Of a stretch of DNA of 64,000 nt, positions 47,854-56,018 are shown one piece after another. The position numbers were made by a program, and so were the translations under genes. The number at the start of each line of letters is the position of its first letter. Position 1 is the stretch's first letter. Origin of the DNA: Nitrobacteraceae bacterium AZCC 2146. GTDB lineage: Bacteria; Pseudomonadota; Alphaproteobacteria; Rhizobiales; Xanthobacteraceae. The notes below the pieces were generated by a model that saw nothing but the letters and a program-made list of their open reading frames with translations, had not been told where the DNA came from and searched no databases. The stretch lies in assembly GCA_036924855.1 (NCBI GenBank), contig JBAGRP010000001.1, positions 4,898,001 to 4,962,000 on the forward strand. The letters are read 5' to 3'.

Positions 47854-48660
47854 ATGCGTTCAATTCGGGCTTCGCGCCACCCAAGGCCTGCCGCCGGCAT
47901 TCATCCGGCCTTGCAGAGCTTCGCTGACGAGTGCGGCGCCGTTGCCGTGCGTCTGCTGGCCTATATGGGTGGTTTGGCGCTGCTTGTCATCGTCGCCGTC
48001 ACCCTGTTCGACGGCGTCGAACTGGAGGCGGCCACGGAGCCCGCCGCCAAGGCCGGCTGGAGTGAGGCTACCCGCTCGCACCCGGCCTTTGCCGTCAGTC
48101 AGTTCGATTCGTCAGGTAAAACAGAAGCTTATGAGATTTTTCGGCATGCCGAGGGCGGCCGCAAGGACGTGTTGCGCTGGGCAGCTTCGGGCGAAAAGCC
48201 GGTCGCCGAGCTGGAATTGTACCGTCCCGGCGCGGAAGCCAGCCAGGCCGGGCCTCCCGCGGATGAAATCGCCACGCGGATGGACCCCGGTGGCGTCAGG
48301 GAAATCGCCGGCGAGGGCATCATCGACAGCAAATTCGGCCCGGTGGCGCTGCTCGGCTTCGCCGACCGGCTGAATGACGCCAGGCGCTGCCTCGGCTTCG
48401 TGAAAAACCTCGATGCGGCCAATCTGCGGATTTCCGGCTGGTCCTGCCAGGGCGACAGCCTGCCGGCGCGCCGCGCAGCCATCGCCTGCACCCTCAACCG
48501 GCTGGTGCTGCTGACCGCCCGCAACGATCCGAAACTGGCGGAATTATTCGCCCATGCCGAGTTGAAGCGCGGCAGCTGCGCCACCGGGTCGACGCTGTCG
48601 GCGACCTCGGCCGATTGGGTCACCGGCGCCCAGAACCCGCTGCTGCGCGGCAGCCTGTGA
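47854..48660 (+). CDS. Membrane-anchored protein of unknown function
   Basis: The 268-residue protein has one hydrophobic segment near residues 31-50 (VRLLAYMGGLALLVIVAVTLF). A periplasmic part of about 210 residues has no motif I know; it contains ADRLNDARRCLGFVKNLDAANLRISGWSCQGD and three conserved-looking Cys. A ribosome binding site is not evident. It is divergent from asd. It may be lineage-specific. Confidence 0.65.
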   Translation: MRSIRASRHPRPAAGIHPALQSFADECGAVAVRLLAYMGGLALLVIVAVTLFDGVELEAATEPAAKAGWSEATRSHPAFAVSQFDSSGKTEAYEIFRHAEGGRKDVLRWAASGEKPVAELELYRPGAEASQAGPPADEIATRMDPGGVREIAGEGIIDSKFGPVALLGFADRLNDARRCLGFVKNLDAANLRISGWSCQGDSLPARRAAIACTLNRLVLLTARNDPKLAELFAHAELKRGSCATGSTLSATSADWVTGAQNPLLRGSL

Positions 48661-48821
48661 CCCGTCACCGTTCGGCAAGCGGCTGGTTTGCATGCAACAT
48701 TTCGACATCCCGGACATTATTGTGAAGGGGTGTGGCTCGATTGACCTTGTGGCACTGCACCCCCGCCAGCTAAACTGACCGCAAATCGGACACACCAACT
48801 CTGCCTGCCCATGAGGACCTG

Positions 48822-49199
48822 ATGACCTTGAAATTCCCCGTCGCGAAGACGTTTGCCGTGTTGCTCGCGGCGGTTGCCGTGATCGCGACCGGTTTTGCTG
48901 CCACGCCGGCAGATGCCGCCAAGCGCAAGGCTCGCGTTTACGACCGCGGCGTTGCCTACAGTTCGCATGGCCCGAACGTGTCGTATCAGGCCGGTCCGCG
49001 CACCCGCGTTTACGTCACCAAGCGCTCCTGGCTCGATGCCGGCGTCGAAGTGCTGCCGGGTGACCGCAAGTTCAACGATTACGCCTATCCGCCCGGCTAC
49101 TCGTTCGCGCGCGAAAACCTGAATCGCCCGCTGGACCGCCAGCCGCTCAACACGCAGTGGGATCTCGGTGGCTATCCCGAGCGCTTCCCGCTGTATTGA
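48822..49199 (+). CDS. Secreted protein of unknown function
   Basis: The 125-residue protein has a signal peptide (VAKTFAVLLAAVAVIATGFAATPADA), a basic segment (KRKARVYDRG) and a Tyr/Pro-rich mature part without Cys (KRSWLDAGVEVLPGDRKFNDYAYPPGYSF). It is the kind of small envelope protein common in Bradyrhizobium. A weak promoter (TTGTGG-17-CTAAAC, 48747-48775) precedes it and a strong terminator follows. No function is known to me. Confidence 0.75.
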   Translation: MTLKFPVAKTFAVLLAAVAVIATGFAATPADAAKRKARVYDRGVAYSSHGPNVSYQAGPRTRVYVTKRSWLDAGVEVLPGDRKFNDYAYPPGYSFARENLNRPLDRQPLNTQWDLGGYPERFPLY

Positions 49200-49221
49200 T
49201 TGCAGCGACAGTTCAGATACG

Positions 49222-49250
49222 AAAATGCCCGGCTCAGCCGGGCATTTTTT
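49222..49250 (+). terminator. Rho-independent terminator after the secreted protein gene
   Basis: A 12-bp perfect stem aaaatgcccggc / gccgggcatttt on a 3-base loop, ending in a T-run. It lies 23 bp after the stop. Confidence 0.88.
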
Positions 49251-49274
49251 GTTTGGGCGCAAATCTCTCCACAC

Positions 49275-49300
49275 GTCGTCCCCGCCTTCGCGGGGACGAC
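49275..49300. repeat. Short hairpin (gtcgtccccg / cggggacgac) after leuB
   Basis: A 10-bp perfect stem with a CCTTCG loop, 23 bp beyond the leuB stop. It resembles a minimal end of the family B repeat. It may stabilise or end the leuB transcript. Confidence 0.6.
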
Positions 49301-49322
49301 ATCCAGAGAAGTTCGAGCGCCC

Positions 49323-50435
49323 TTACTTATGCAGCGCCTGCAGTTCCGTCAGCAGCGCTTCGCCCATGCCCGACGTACTCACCACGGTAGAACCTTCCGA
49401 CTTGATATCTGCCGTGCGCAGGCCCTTGGCGAGCACCGAGGCGATGGCCTGGTCGACCTTGTCGGCGGCGTCGCCCATTTCCAGCGAATAGCGCAGCGCC
49501 ATCCCGAACGAGGCGATCATCGCCAGCGGATTCGCCTTGCCGGTGCCGGCGATATCCGGCGCCGAACCGTGCACCGGCTCGTACATCGCCTTGCGCTTGC
49601 CGGTCTTGGCGTCGACCTCGCCGAGCGACGCGGAGGGCAGCATGCCCAACGATCCCGTCAGCATCGCCGCGATGTCGCTCAGCATGTCGCCGAACAGATT
49701 GTCCGTCACGATGACGTCAAACTGCTTCGGCCACTTCACCAGATTCATGCCGCCGGAATCGGCGAGCTGGTGCTCCAGCGTGACGTCCTTGTATTCGCGG
49801 CCATGAACCTGCGTGACGACCTCGTTCCAGAGCACGCCGGACTTCATGACGTTGCGCTTCTCCATCGAGGTGACCTTGTTGCCGCGCTTGCGCGCAAGAT
49901 CAAAAGCAACCCGCGCGATGCGCTCGATCTCGTAGGTGTCGTAAACTTGGGTATCGATGGCGCGCTTCTGGCCGTTGCCGAGATCGGTGATGGTCTTCGG
50001 CTCGCCGAAATACACGCCGCCGGTCAATTCGCGGACGATCATGATGTCGAGGCCCTCGACCACCTCGCGCTTCAGGCTGGAGGATTCCGCCAGCGCCGGA
50101 TAGCACACCGCCGGCCGCAGGTTGGCGAACAGGCCGAGATCCTTGCGCAGCCGCAGCAATCCGGCCTCTGGCCGAGCCTCGTATGGCACGCTGTCCCATT
50201 TCGGCCCGCCCACCGCGCCGAAGATGATGGCGTCGGCGGCATCTGCTTTGGCCATGGTCGCGTCGGTGATGGCGAGCTTGTCCGCGTCATAAGCCGCGCC
50301 GCCGACGAGGCCGTTCTCGGTCTCGAAATGCGCGATGCCCTGCGCGTTGAACCAGTCGATCAGGCGCTTCACCTCCGCCATCACTTCGGGGCCGATGCCG
50401 TCGCCGGGGAGGAGCAGCAGTTTGTGCGTTGCCAT
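49323..50435 (-). CDS. leuB: 3-isopropylmalate dehydrogenase
   Basis: The 370-residue decarboxylating dehydrogenase of leucine synthesis starts [21 protein letters not shown]. It has the substrate loop [29 protein letters not shown], the catalytic Tyr in [10 protein letters not shown], the metal-binding [15 protein letters not shown] and the NAD-specific [18 protein letters not shown] 50435 is used; 8 upstream codons are open. It completes the set leuC-leuD-leuB within 12 kb, but leuA is not here. Confidence 0.97.
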   Translation of the reverse strand: MATHKLLLLPGDGIGPEVMAEVKRLIDWFNAQGIAHFETENGLVGGAAYDADKLAITDATMAKADAADAIIFGAVGGPKWDSVPYEARPEAGLLRLRKDLGLFANLRPAVCYPALAESSSLKREVVEGLDIMIVRELTGGVYFGEPKTITDLGNGQKRAIDTQVYDTYEIERIARVAFDLARKRGNKVTSMEKRNVMKSGVLWNEVVTQVHGREYKDVTLEHQLADSGGMNLVKWPKQFDVIVTDNLFGDMLSDIAAMLTGSLGMLPSASLGEVDAKTGKRKAMYEPVHGSAPDIAGTGKANPLAMIASFGMALRYSLEMGDAADKVDQAIASVLAKGLRTADIKSEGSTVVSTSGMGEALLTELQALHK

Positions 50436-50585
50436 ATCGATTGCCCTTGTCGATTTCATTGGGAATTTTGATTGCGGCGAGTGCTAAGGCGTCGTTGCGG
50501 GATTGGCAAGACAGTGTTGCCGCTTTGGCGGCTTGCTAGCTTCGGCGAAGACCTGCGATGCTTCGCATGCCCGCCGGAGACCCCC

Positions 50586-51773
50586 GTGACAGCCCCCATT
50601 TCCTCCCCGTCGCCCGCGCAGTCCGTGCGGCTGATCCTGATCCTGTCGCTGGCGCCAGCGATCGGGCTCGGCGTCGGCCGCTTCGCCTATTCGCTGGTGC
50701 TGCCGGACATGCGCGACGCGCTGGGATGGAGCTATTCCGCGGCAGGTTTCATGAACACCATCAATGCCGGCGGCTATCTCGCAGGTGCGTTGGCCGCGGC
50801 GCGACTGAGCCAGCAATTCGGCCTGTTTGCGGTGGTGCGGGCGGGCACCATCGCCTGCGTGGTCTCGCTGTTGATCTGCGGACTGTCGGGGAATTTTGCA
50901 GTGCTCAGTTTTGCGCGGCTGCTGACTGGCTTTGGCGCAGCGCTCGCCTTTGTCGCGGGCGGGGCGCTCGCTGCCACCATCGGGCAGTCGCAGCCGGCGC
51001 GATCAAGCTTCCTGCTGAGTTTGTTTTACGCCGGTCCGGGACTTGGCATCGTGCTGTCCGGGCTGATCGCGCCGTTCCTGCTGCAGGGGTTTGGACCGGG
51101 TTCGTGGTGGATCGTCTGGCTGGTGCTGACCGTGACGTGCGGCCTGCTGACGCTGCCGCTGCTGGTGAAATCGATCGATGCGTCGGCGGGCCTTTCAAAC
51201 GCGGCGTCGCCACCGTTCGCGCTGCGTCCGGTGTGGATCTATCTCGTCAGCTATTTCCTGTTTGGCGCCGGCTATATCGCCTACATGACCTTCATGATCG
51301 CCTATGTGCGCGACGCCGGCGGCAGTGCGGCTGCACAGAGCGCGTTCTGGTGTCTGATCGGCGCCAGCGCCTTTGCCTCGCCATGGGTCTGGCGCGGTGT
51401 GCTTGAGCGCGGCCGTAGCGGCAGCGCCACTGCGATCATTCTCGGCGTCAACGCGGTGGGCGCAGCGATGCCGCTGTTCGGCCATTCAGCACTGCTGCTC
51501 GGGGCATCCGCGCTGGTGTTCGGGGTCGCCTTCTTCGCGGTGGTCGCCTCCACCACGGCGTTCGTGCGCTTCAACTATCCGCCGGATGCCTGGCCGAAGG
51601 CGATCGCTGCGATTACCATCGTGTTCGGCATCGGCCAGACACTGGGCCCGATTGCAGTCGGCGCGATCACCGACGCAACGGGGAGCCTGACATCGGCGCT
51701 TGTCGTGTCAGCGGCGGCGCTGGCGATCGGCGCGATAGCGGCGATGTTTCAGCGGCCGCTCAGCTCCCGCTGA
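50586..51773 (+). CDS. MFS transporter (YbfB/YjiJ family)
   Basis: The 395-residue protein has 12 predicted helices. The N-terminal GLGVGRFAYSLVLPDMRDALGWSYSAAGFMNTINAGGYLAGALAAARL is typical of the YbfB/YjiJ subgroup. The GTG 50586 follows GGAGA; the frame is open to 50472 without support. The substrate is unknown. Its 3' end overlaps the convergent molybdoenzyme gene by 14 bp. Confidence 0.85.
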   Translation: MTAPISSPSPAQSVRLILILSLAPAIGLGVGRFAYSLVLPDMRDALGWSYSAAGFMNTINAGGYLAGALAAARLSQQFGLFAVVRAGTIACVVSLLICGLSGNFAVLSFARLLTGFGAALAFVAGGALAATIGQSQPARSSFLLSLFYAGPGLGIVLSGLIAPFLLQGFGPGSWWIVWLVLTVTCGLLTLPLLVKSIDASAGLSNAASPPFALRPVWIYLVSYFLFGAGYIAYMTFMIAYVRDAGGSAAAQSAFWCLIGASAFASPWVWRGVLERGRSGSATAIILGVNAVGAAMPLFGHSALLLGASALVFGVAFFAVVASTTAFVRFNYPPDAWPKAIAAITIVFGIGQTLGPIAVGAITDATGSLTSALVVSAAALAIGAIAAMFQRPLSSR

Positions 51774-52542
51774 ACGAATTGTAGCCCTGGTCTTCCCAGT
51801 AGCCGCCCTTGTAGTCGTTGGTGACTTCCATCGAGACCACGTATTTCGGATTCTTGAAGCCGAGCTTGGTCGGCACCCGGATCTTCATCGGGTAGCCATA
51901 GGTGCGGGGCAGGATCTGGTTGTCGAACTTGAAGGTCATCTGGGTCTGCGGATGCAGCGCGGTCGGCATGTCGAGCGGGCTGGTATAATCCTCGGCGCAG
52001 CGGAACCAGACGTATTTCGCTGTCGTATCGGCGCCGACCAGCTTCAGGAAGTCGCGCAGCGGCGTGCCGGACCAGGAGCCGATCGCGCTCCAGCCTTCGA
52101 CGCAGATGTGCCGGGTGATCTGGGTGACCTCCGGCAGTTTGTAGAGCTCGGGCAACGTCCAGGATTTCTTGTTCTGCACCAGGCCGGAAACCTCGAGCTT
52201 CCAGTCGCTGCCATCGATCTCCGGCGCCTCGTCCTCGGAATAGAAGCCGTTGAACGGGAACGGGCGCTTGATGTCCTTTTCCGAATAGGTCGGCGCCAGC
52301 GTGTTCGGATTGAAGATCGCGGCCTGCACGGCGTCGTTGAATTTCGAAATCTGCGTCAGCATGCTGTCGGCGGAGAAACTGTCGGTCACGTCGCAACCGG
52401 TGAGAAAGGTCAGCGCGCCCAGGCTAGCGCCTGACGCGATGAAGCGCCGCCGCGACAGTTCCGGCATCAGCTTGGCGGCGTCCTTGACCAGCAGCGTCTT
52501 GTCGACGCCGGGGATGATGAGGGAGCGGATACGGCTGATCAT
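51760..52542 (-). CDS. Periplasmic molybdopterin oxidoreductase (sulfite-oxidase/MsrP type)
   Basis: The 260-residue protein carries a twin-arginine region (ELSRRRFIASGASLGALTFLTGC). A sulfite-oxidase molybdopterin domain follows, with the Mo-ligand Cys147 in ITRHICVEGWSAIGSWSGTPL and RTYGYPMKIRVPTKLGFKNPKYV. Its size fits YedY/MsrP-like single-domain enzymes, but the partner cytochrome is of the b561 type rather than MsrQ. Cys50 (LTGCD) lies where a lipobox could be. The ATG has GAGGAGAA before it. It is expressed with the cytochrome b 11 bp upstream. Confidence 0.9.
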   Translation of the reverse strand: MISRIRSLIIPGVDKTLLVKDAAKLMPELSRRRFIASGASLGALTFLTGCDVTDSFSADSMLTQISKFNDAVQAAIFNPNTLAPTYSEKDIKRPFPFNGFYSEDEAPEIDGSDWKLEVSGLVQNKKSWTLPELYKLPEVTQITRHICVEGWSAIGSWSGTPLRDFLKLVGADTTAKYVWFRCAEDYTSPLDMPTALHPQTQMTFKFDNQILPRTYGYPMKIRVPTKLGFKNPKYVVSMEVTNDYKGGYWEDQGYNSFSGS

Positions 52543-52553
52543 GGCAATTCTCC

Positions 52554-53210
52554 TCAGCGGCCGATGATCATGGCGCGCAGGCTTTTCGGAACCAGCAACG
52601 CCAGAGCGACATGGACGACCAGGAACGCGACGATCAGCGCCATCATGATGAAATGCACATAGCGCGCGATGTCGTAGCCGCCGAACAAAGCGGTGAGGTA
52701 CTGGAACTGGACCGGCTTCCAGATCGAGAGGCCGGACAGCACGATCAGGATGCCGACCACGATGATGCCGGCATAAAGCAGCTTCTGCACATTGTTGTAC
52801 TTGGTGAGATCGTCGTGCGAGAGGTGGCCGGTCAGCGCCGCCTTGGTATCGTTCAGCACGCCGGACGGCGTGATCGGCAGCAACTTCCGGCGAAAGCGCC
52901 CGGTGACGAGGCCGACGGTGAGATAGACCAGGCCGTTGACCATCAGCAGCCACATCGCCGCCAGATGCCACATGATGCCGCCGCCGAGCCAGCCGCCAAG
53001 CGTGATCGAAGGCGGGAAGGTAAAATTGAACAGCGGCGAGGCGTTGTAGATCTGCCAGCCGGACATGATCATCAGCACCATCGCCACTGCGTTGATCCAG
53101 TGCACGATGCGCACCCAGGCGGGCTGGATCACCTTGGTCTTGGCGGGGGCCGCCTGATCGCCGCTGATGGTTATGCTGGCCATGGAATCATCCGTCTCAG
53201 AAGGGGTCAT
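52554..53210 (-). CDS. Cytochrome b561-type membrane subunit
   Basis: The 218-residue protein has four to five membrane helices. Histidines in VRIVHWINAVAMVLMIMSG, IMWHLAAMWLLMVNG, RYVHFIMMALIVAFLVVH are likely haem b ligands of the cytochrome b561/Ni-hydrogenase-type family. It probably passes electrons between quinone and the periplasmic molybdoenzyme encoded just downstream. ATG 53210 is used; ATG 53183 is equally possible. Confidence 0.85.
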   Translation of the reverse strand: MTPSETDDSMASITISGDQAAPAKTKVIQPAWVRIVHWINAVAMVLMIMSGWQIYNASPLFNFTFPPSITLGGWLGGGIMWHLAAMWLLMVNGLVYLTVGLVTGRFRRKLLPITPSGVLNDTKAALTGHLSHDDLTKYNNVQKLLYAGIIVVGILIVLSGLSIWKPVQFQYLTALFGGYDIARYVHFIMMALIVAFLVVHVALALLVPKSLRAMIIGR

Positions 53211-53289
53211 TGAACCTATACGGCATAATCCGCCATTCGTTACGGCCCTACATGATAACACCGCGACAACGGCAGATCATCCCGATCAC

Positions 53290-53322
53290 AAAAAAGCGAG
53301 CCGGGTTGCCCCGACTCGCTTC
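53290..53322 (-). terminator. Rho-independent terminator of the fasciclin gene
   Basis: aagcgagccggg pairs with ccccgactcgctt with one mismatch. On the minus strand six T follow. It lies about 95 bp beyond the fasciclin stop and upstream of the cytochrome b gene, separating the two units. Confidence 0.8.
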
Positions 53323-53416
53323 CTTGCGCCTGCGGGACGCGCGCGCACCCTGTGGGGACAAGTCAGGATGCGCGAAGTGCTTCGCGCGTCAGATGATGCG
53401 CGAATTTAGGCCGCCC

Positions 53417-54004
53417 TTAGGCCTTTGGCATCAGCACGGTGTCGATGACGTGGATCACGCCATTCGACTGGTTGACGTTGGCGATGGTCACGGTCGAGGT
53501 GCCGCCCTTGGCGTCGACGAGCATGACCTTGCCGCCCGAAGCCTTCACGGTCAGAATCTCGCCCTCGACGGTGGTCAGCTTCTTGCCGTCGGTAAGATCG
53601 GCGGCCTCAAGCTTGCCGGGGACGACGTGGTAGGTGAGGATCTTGGTGAGGGTCGCCTTGCTCTCGGGCTTCACCAGGGTATCGACGGTGCCGGCCGGCA
53701 GTTTGCCGAAGGCGGCGTTGGTCGGCGCGAACACGGTGAACGGGCCCTTGCTGGACAGCGTATCGACCAGACCGGCGGCCTTCACCGCGGCGACCAGCGT
53801 GGTGTGATCCTTGGAGTTGACGGCGTTCTCGATGATGTTCTTCGAGGGGAACATCGCAGCGCCGCCGACCATCACGGTCTTTTCGCCGGACATTTCACTT
53901 TTCATCATCTTCTTGTCTTCGGCATTCGCGGGGGCCAGCAGGCTGCCGGTGAGGGCGAGGGTGCTGAACGCGACGGCCGACAGAAGTGCAATGCGCTTGG
54001 ACAT
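53417..54004 (-). CDS. Secreted fasciclin-domain protein
   Basis: The 195-residue protein has a signal peptide (LLSAVAFSTLALTGSLLAPANA) and a charged linker with three Met-Lys stretches. One FAS1 domain follows: NIIENAVNSKDHTTLVAAVKAAGLVDTLSSKGPFTVFAPTNAAFGKLP and the H2-box VIHVIDTVLMP. FAS1 domains mediate adhesion or matrix contacts. ATG 54004 follows GGGAGA. The 301-bp gap to matB shows gtttcagc facing gctgaaac at 54135-54167 and no other clear signal. Confidence 0.93.
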   Translation of the reverse strand: MSKRIALLSAVAFSTLALTGSLLAPANAEDKKMMKSEMSGEKTVMVGGAAMFPSKNIIENAVNSKDHTTLVAAVKAAGLVDTLSSKGPFTVFAPTNAAFGKLPAGTVDTLVKPESKATLTKILTYHVVPGKLEAADLTDGKKLTTVEGEILTVKASGGKVMLVDAKGGTSTVTIANVNQSNGVIHVIDTVLMPKA

Positions 54005-54305
54005 GGATCGTCTCCCAATTGAGTAAGCTGGCCAGCGACAGTGCGCTGGCGCGATGAAGGGGCATTCACGGCGGCAGTCCCTTGAAGGCCAGACTGCGTC
54101 GCCGATGGCCGAGTTACGGGAGCGTTTTGGGCCGGTTTCAGCGTTTATTTTTTGCCGCGGCTGAAACTTTCGAAGGCGCACTGCGTTCGCGCGAGCCCTC
54201 GGCCCGCCTACATTGCCTCGACAGTGCTGTTCTTGCTAAACAGCGGGACAATTTGACGCGACCGCCCGGTCGCCCGGCCCATCAACAACCGCGTGATAGT
54301 CAGCC

Positions 54306-55820
54306 ATGAACGCCAATCTGTTTTCCCGCCTGTTCGACGATCTCGACGATGCCTCGCGGCTGGCGATCGAGACCCCCGAAGGCAGACACATCAGCTATGG
54401 CGACCTGATCGCCTTCGCCGGTCGGATGGCCAATGTGCTGGTGGCCCGCGGCGTCAAGCCCGGTGATCGTGTCGCGGCGCAGACCGAGAAATCCGTGCCC
54501 GGCCTGGTGCTGTATCTCGCCACCGTGCGCGCCGGTGCGGTCTACCTGCCGCTCAACACCGCCTATACGCTGAATGAACTCGATTACTTCATTACCGACG
54601 CCGAGCCGTCGCTGATCGTCTGCGATCCCTCCAAAGCCGAAGGCTTTGCCGCCATCGCCGCCAAGGTGGGGGCGAAAGTCGAAACGCTCGGCGCTGATGG
54701 CAAGGGTTCGCTGACCGAGGCCGCAGCGAAGGAGAAGCCGGATTTTGTGACCGTCGAGCGTGCCGACGACGATCTTGCCGCGATCCTTTACACCTCCGGC
54801 ACCACCGGGCGCTCCAAGGGAGCGATGCTGACGCATGATAACCTTGCGTCGAATTCGCTGAGCCTGGTCGGCTATTGGCGCTTCACCGACAAGGACGTGC
54901 TGATCCACGCGTTGCCGATCTACCATACCCATGGCCTGTTCGTGGCCAGCAACGTCACGCTGTTTGCGCGGGCGTCGATGATCTTCTTGCCCAAGCTCGA
55001 TCCCGAACTGATCATCAAGCTGATGGCGCGCGCCACGGTGCTGATGGGCGTGCCGACATTCTATACCCGGCTCCTGCAAAGCCCGTCGCTGACCAAGGCA
55101 GCCGCCAGCCACATGCGGCTGTTCATCTCCGGCTCTGCGCCGCTGCTGGCCGACACCCATCGCGAATGGTTCGCGCGCACCGGCCACGCCGTGCTGGAGC
55201 GCTACGGCATGACCGAAACCAACATGAACACCTCGAACCCCTATGACGGCGAGCGTGTCCCCGGCGCGGTCGGCCAGGCGCTGCCCGGCGTCTCCGTGCG
55301 CGTTACCGATCCCGAGACCGGCAAGACGCTGGCGCCCGAGACCATCGGCATGATCGAGGTCAAGGGCCCCAACGTGTTCAAGGGCTACTGGCGGATGCCG
55401 GAAAAGACCAAGGCGGAATTTCGCGACGACGGCTTCTTCATCACCGGCGACCTCGGCAAGATCGACGCCAACGGCTACGTCCACATTCTCGGCCGCGGCA
55501 AGGACCTGGTGATCTCCGGCGGCTTCAACGTCTATCCTAAGGAAATCGAGAGCGAGATCGATGCCATGCCCGGCGTGATCGAGGCAGCGGTGATCGGCGT
55601 GCCGCACGCCGATTTTGGCGAAGGCGTAACCGCCGTCGTGGTGTCGGACAAAGGCGCTGGTCTCACCGAAGCCGGCGTGCTCGCCGCGCTCGACGGCCGC
55701 CTCGCCAAGTTCAAGATGCCGAAGCGGGTGATTTTCGTCGATGAGTTGCCGCGCAACACCATGGGCAAGGTGCAGAAGAACGTTCTGCGCGACACCTATG
55801 GGAAGATCTACGCGAAGTAG
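54306..55820 (+). CDS. matB: Malonyl-CoA synthetase
   Basis: The 504-residue ANL-family ligase converts malonate or methylmalonate, CoA and ATP to malonyl-CoA. Motifs are ILYTSGTTGRSKGAMLTHDNL (P-loop), HALPIYHTHGLFVASN, ERYGMTETNMNTSNPYDGERVPGAVG, GDLGKIDANGYVHILGRGKDLVISGG and the catalytic Lys488 in RNTMGKVQK. From memory it is close throughout to Rhodopseudomonas palustris MatB. No matA or matR is adjacent, so it is a stand-alone gene. Confidence 0.94.
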   Translation: MNANLFSRLFDDLDDASRLAIETPEGRHISYGDLIAFAGRMANVLVARGVKPGDRVAAQTEKSVPGLVLYLATVRAGAVYLPLNTAYTLNELDYFITDAEPSLIVCDPSKAEGFAAIAAKVGAKVETLGADGKGSLTEAAAKEKPDFVTVERADDDLAAILYTSGTTGRSKGAMLTHDNLASNSLSLVGYWRFTDKDVLIHALPIYHTHGLFVASNVTLFARASMIFLPKLDPELIIKLMARATVLMGVPTFYTRLLQSPSLTKAAASHMRLFISGSAPLLADTHREWFARTGHAVLERYGMTETNMNTSNPYDGERVPGAVGQALPGVSVRVTDPETGKTLAPETIGMIEVKGPNVFKGYWRMPEKTKAEFRDDGFFITGDLGKIDANGYVHILGRGKDLVISGGFNVYPKEIESEIDAMPGVIEAAVIGVPHADFGEGVTAVVVSDKGAGLTEAGVLAALDGRLAKFKMPKRVIFVDELPRNTMGKVQKNVLRDTYGKIYAK

Positions 55821-55824
55821 CATC

Positions 55825-56018
55825 CGTCGTCCCGGACAAGAGAGCCAACGGGTCCGGCCTCCGGCCGGCCCGATGACAGGCTCCGCGAACGCCGATCCGG
55901 GACCCCATACCCTCCGAGTTCGTGGATCGCACGCAGGCGTCTACCCACTTTGCCTCAACCGAGAGGACGGAGGCTATGGGCCGCGGCTTGCGCTCGCAAG
56001 CTCGCTTGCCGGGACGAC
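55825..56018. repeat. Palindromic extragenic repeat, family B copy 2
   Basis: It begins cgtcgtcccgg just after matB and ends ccgggacgac at 56018. The outer 34 bases of its right end match family B copy 1 almost exactly. It overlaps the last 45 bp of the CzcA-like gene, so part of the repeat is translated. Confidence 0.8.

Noticed and set aside
49275..49300. True rho-independent terminator of leuB
   Set aside because: A strong hairpin but no T-tract on the minus strand; listed as a repeat only.
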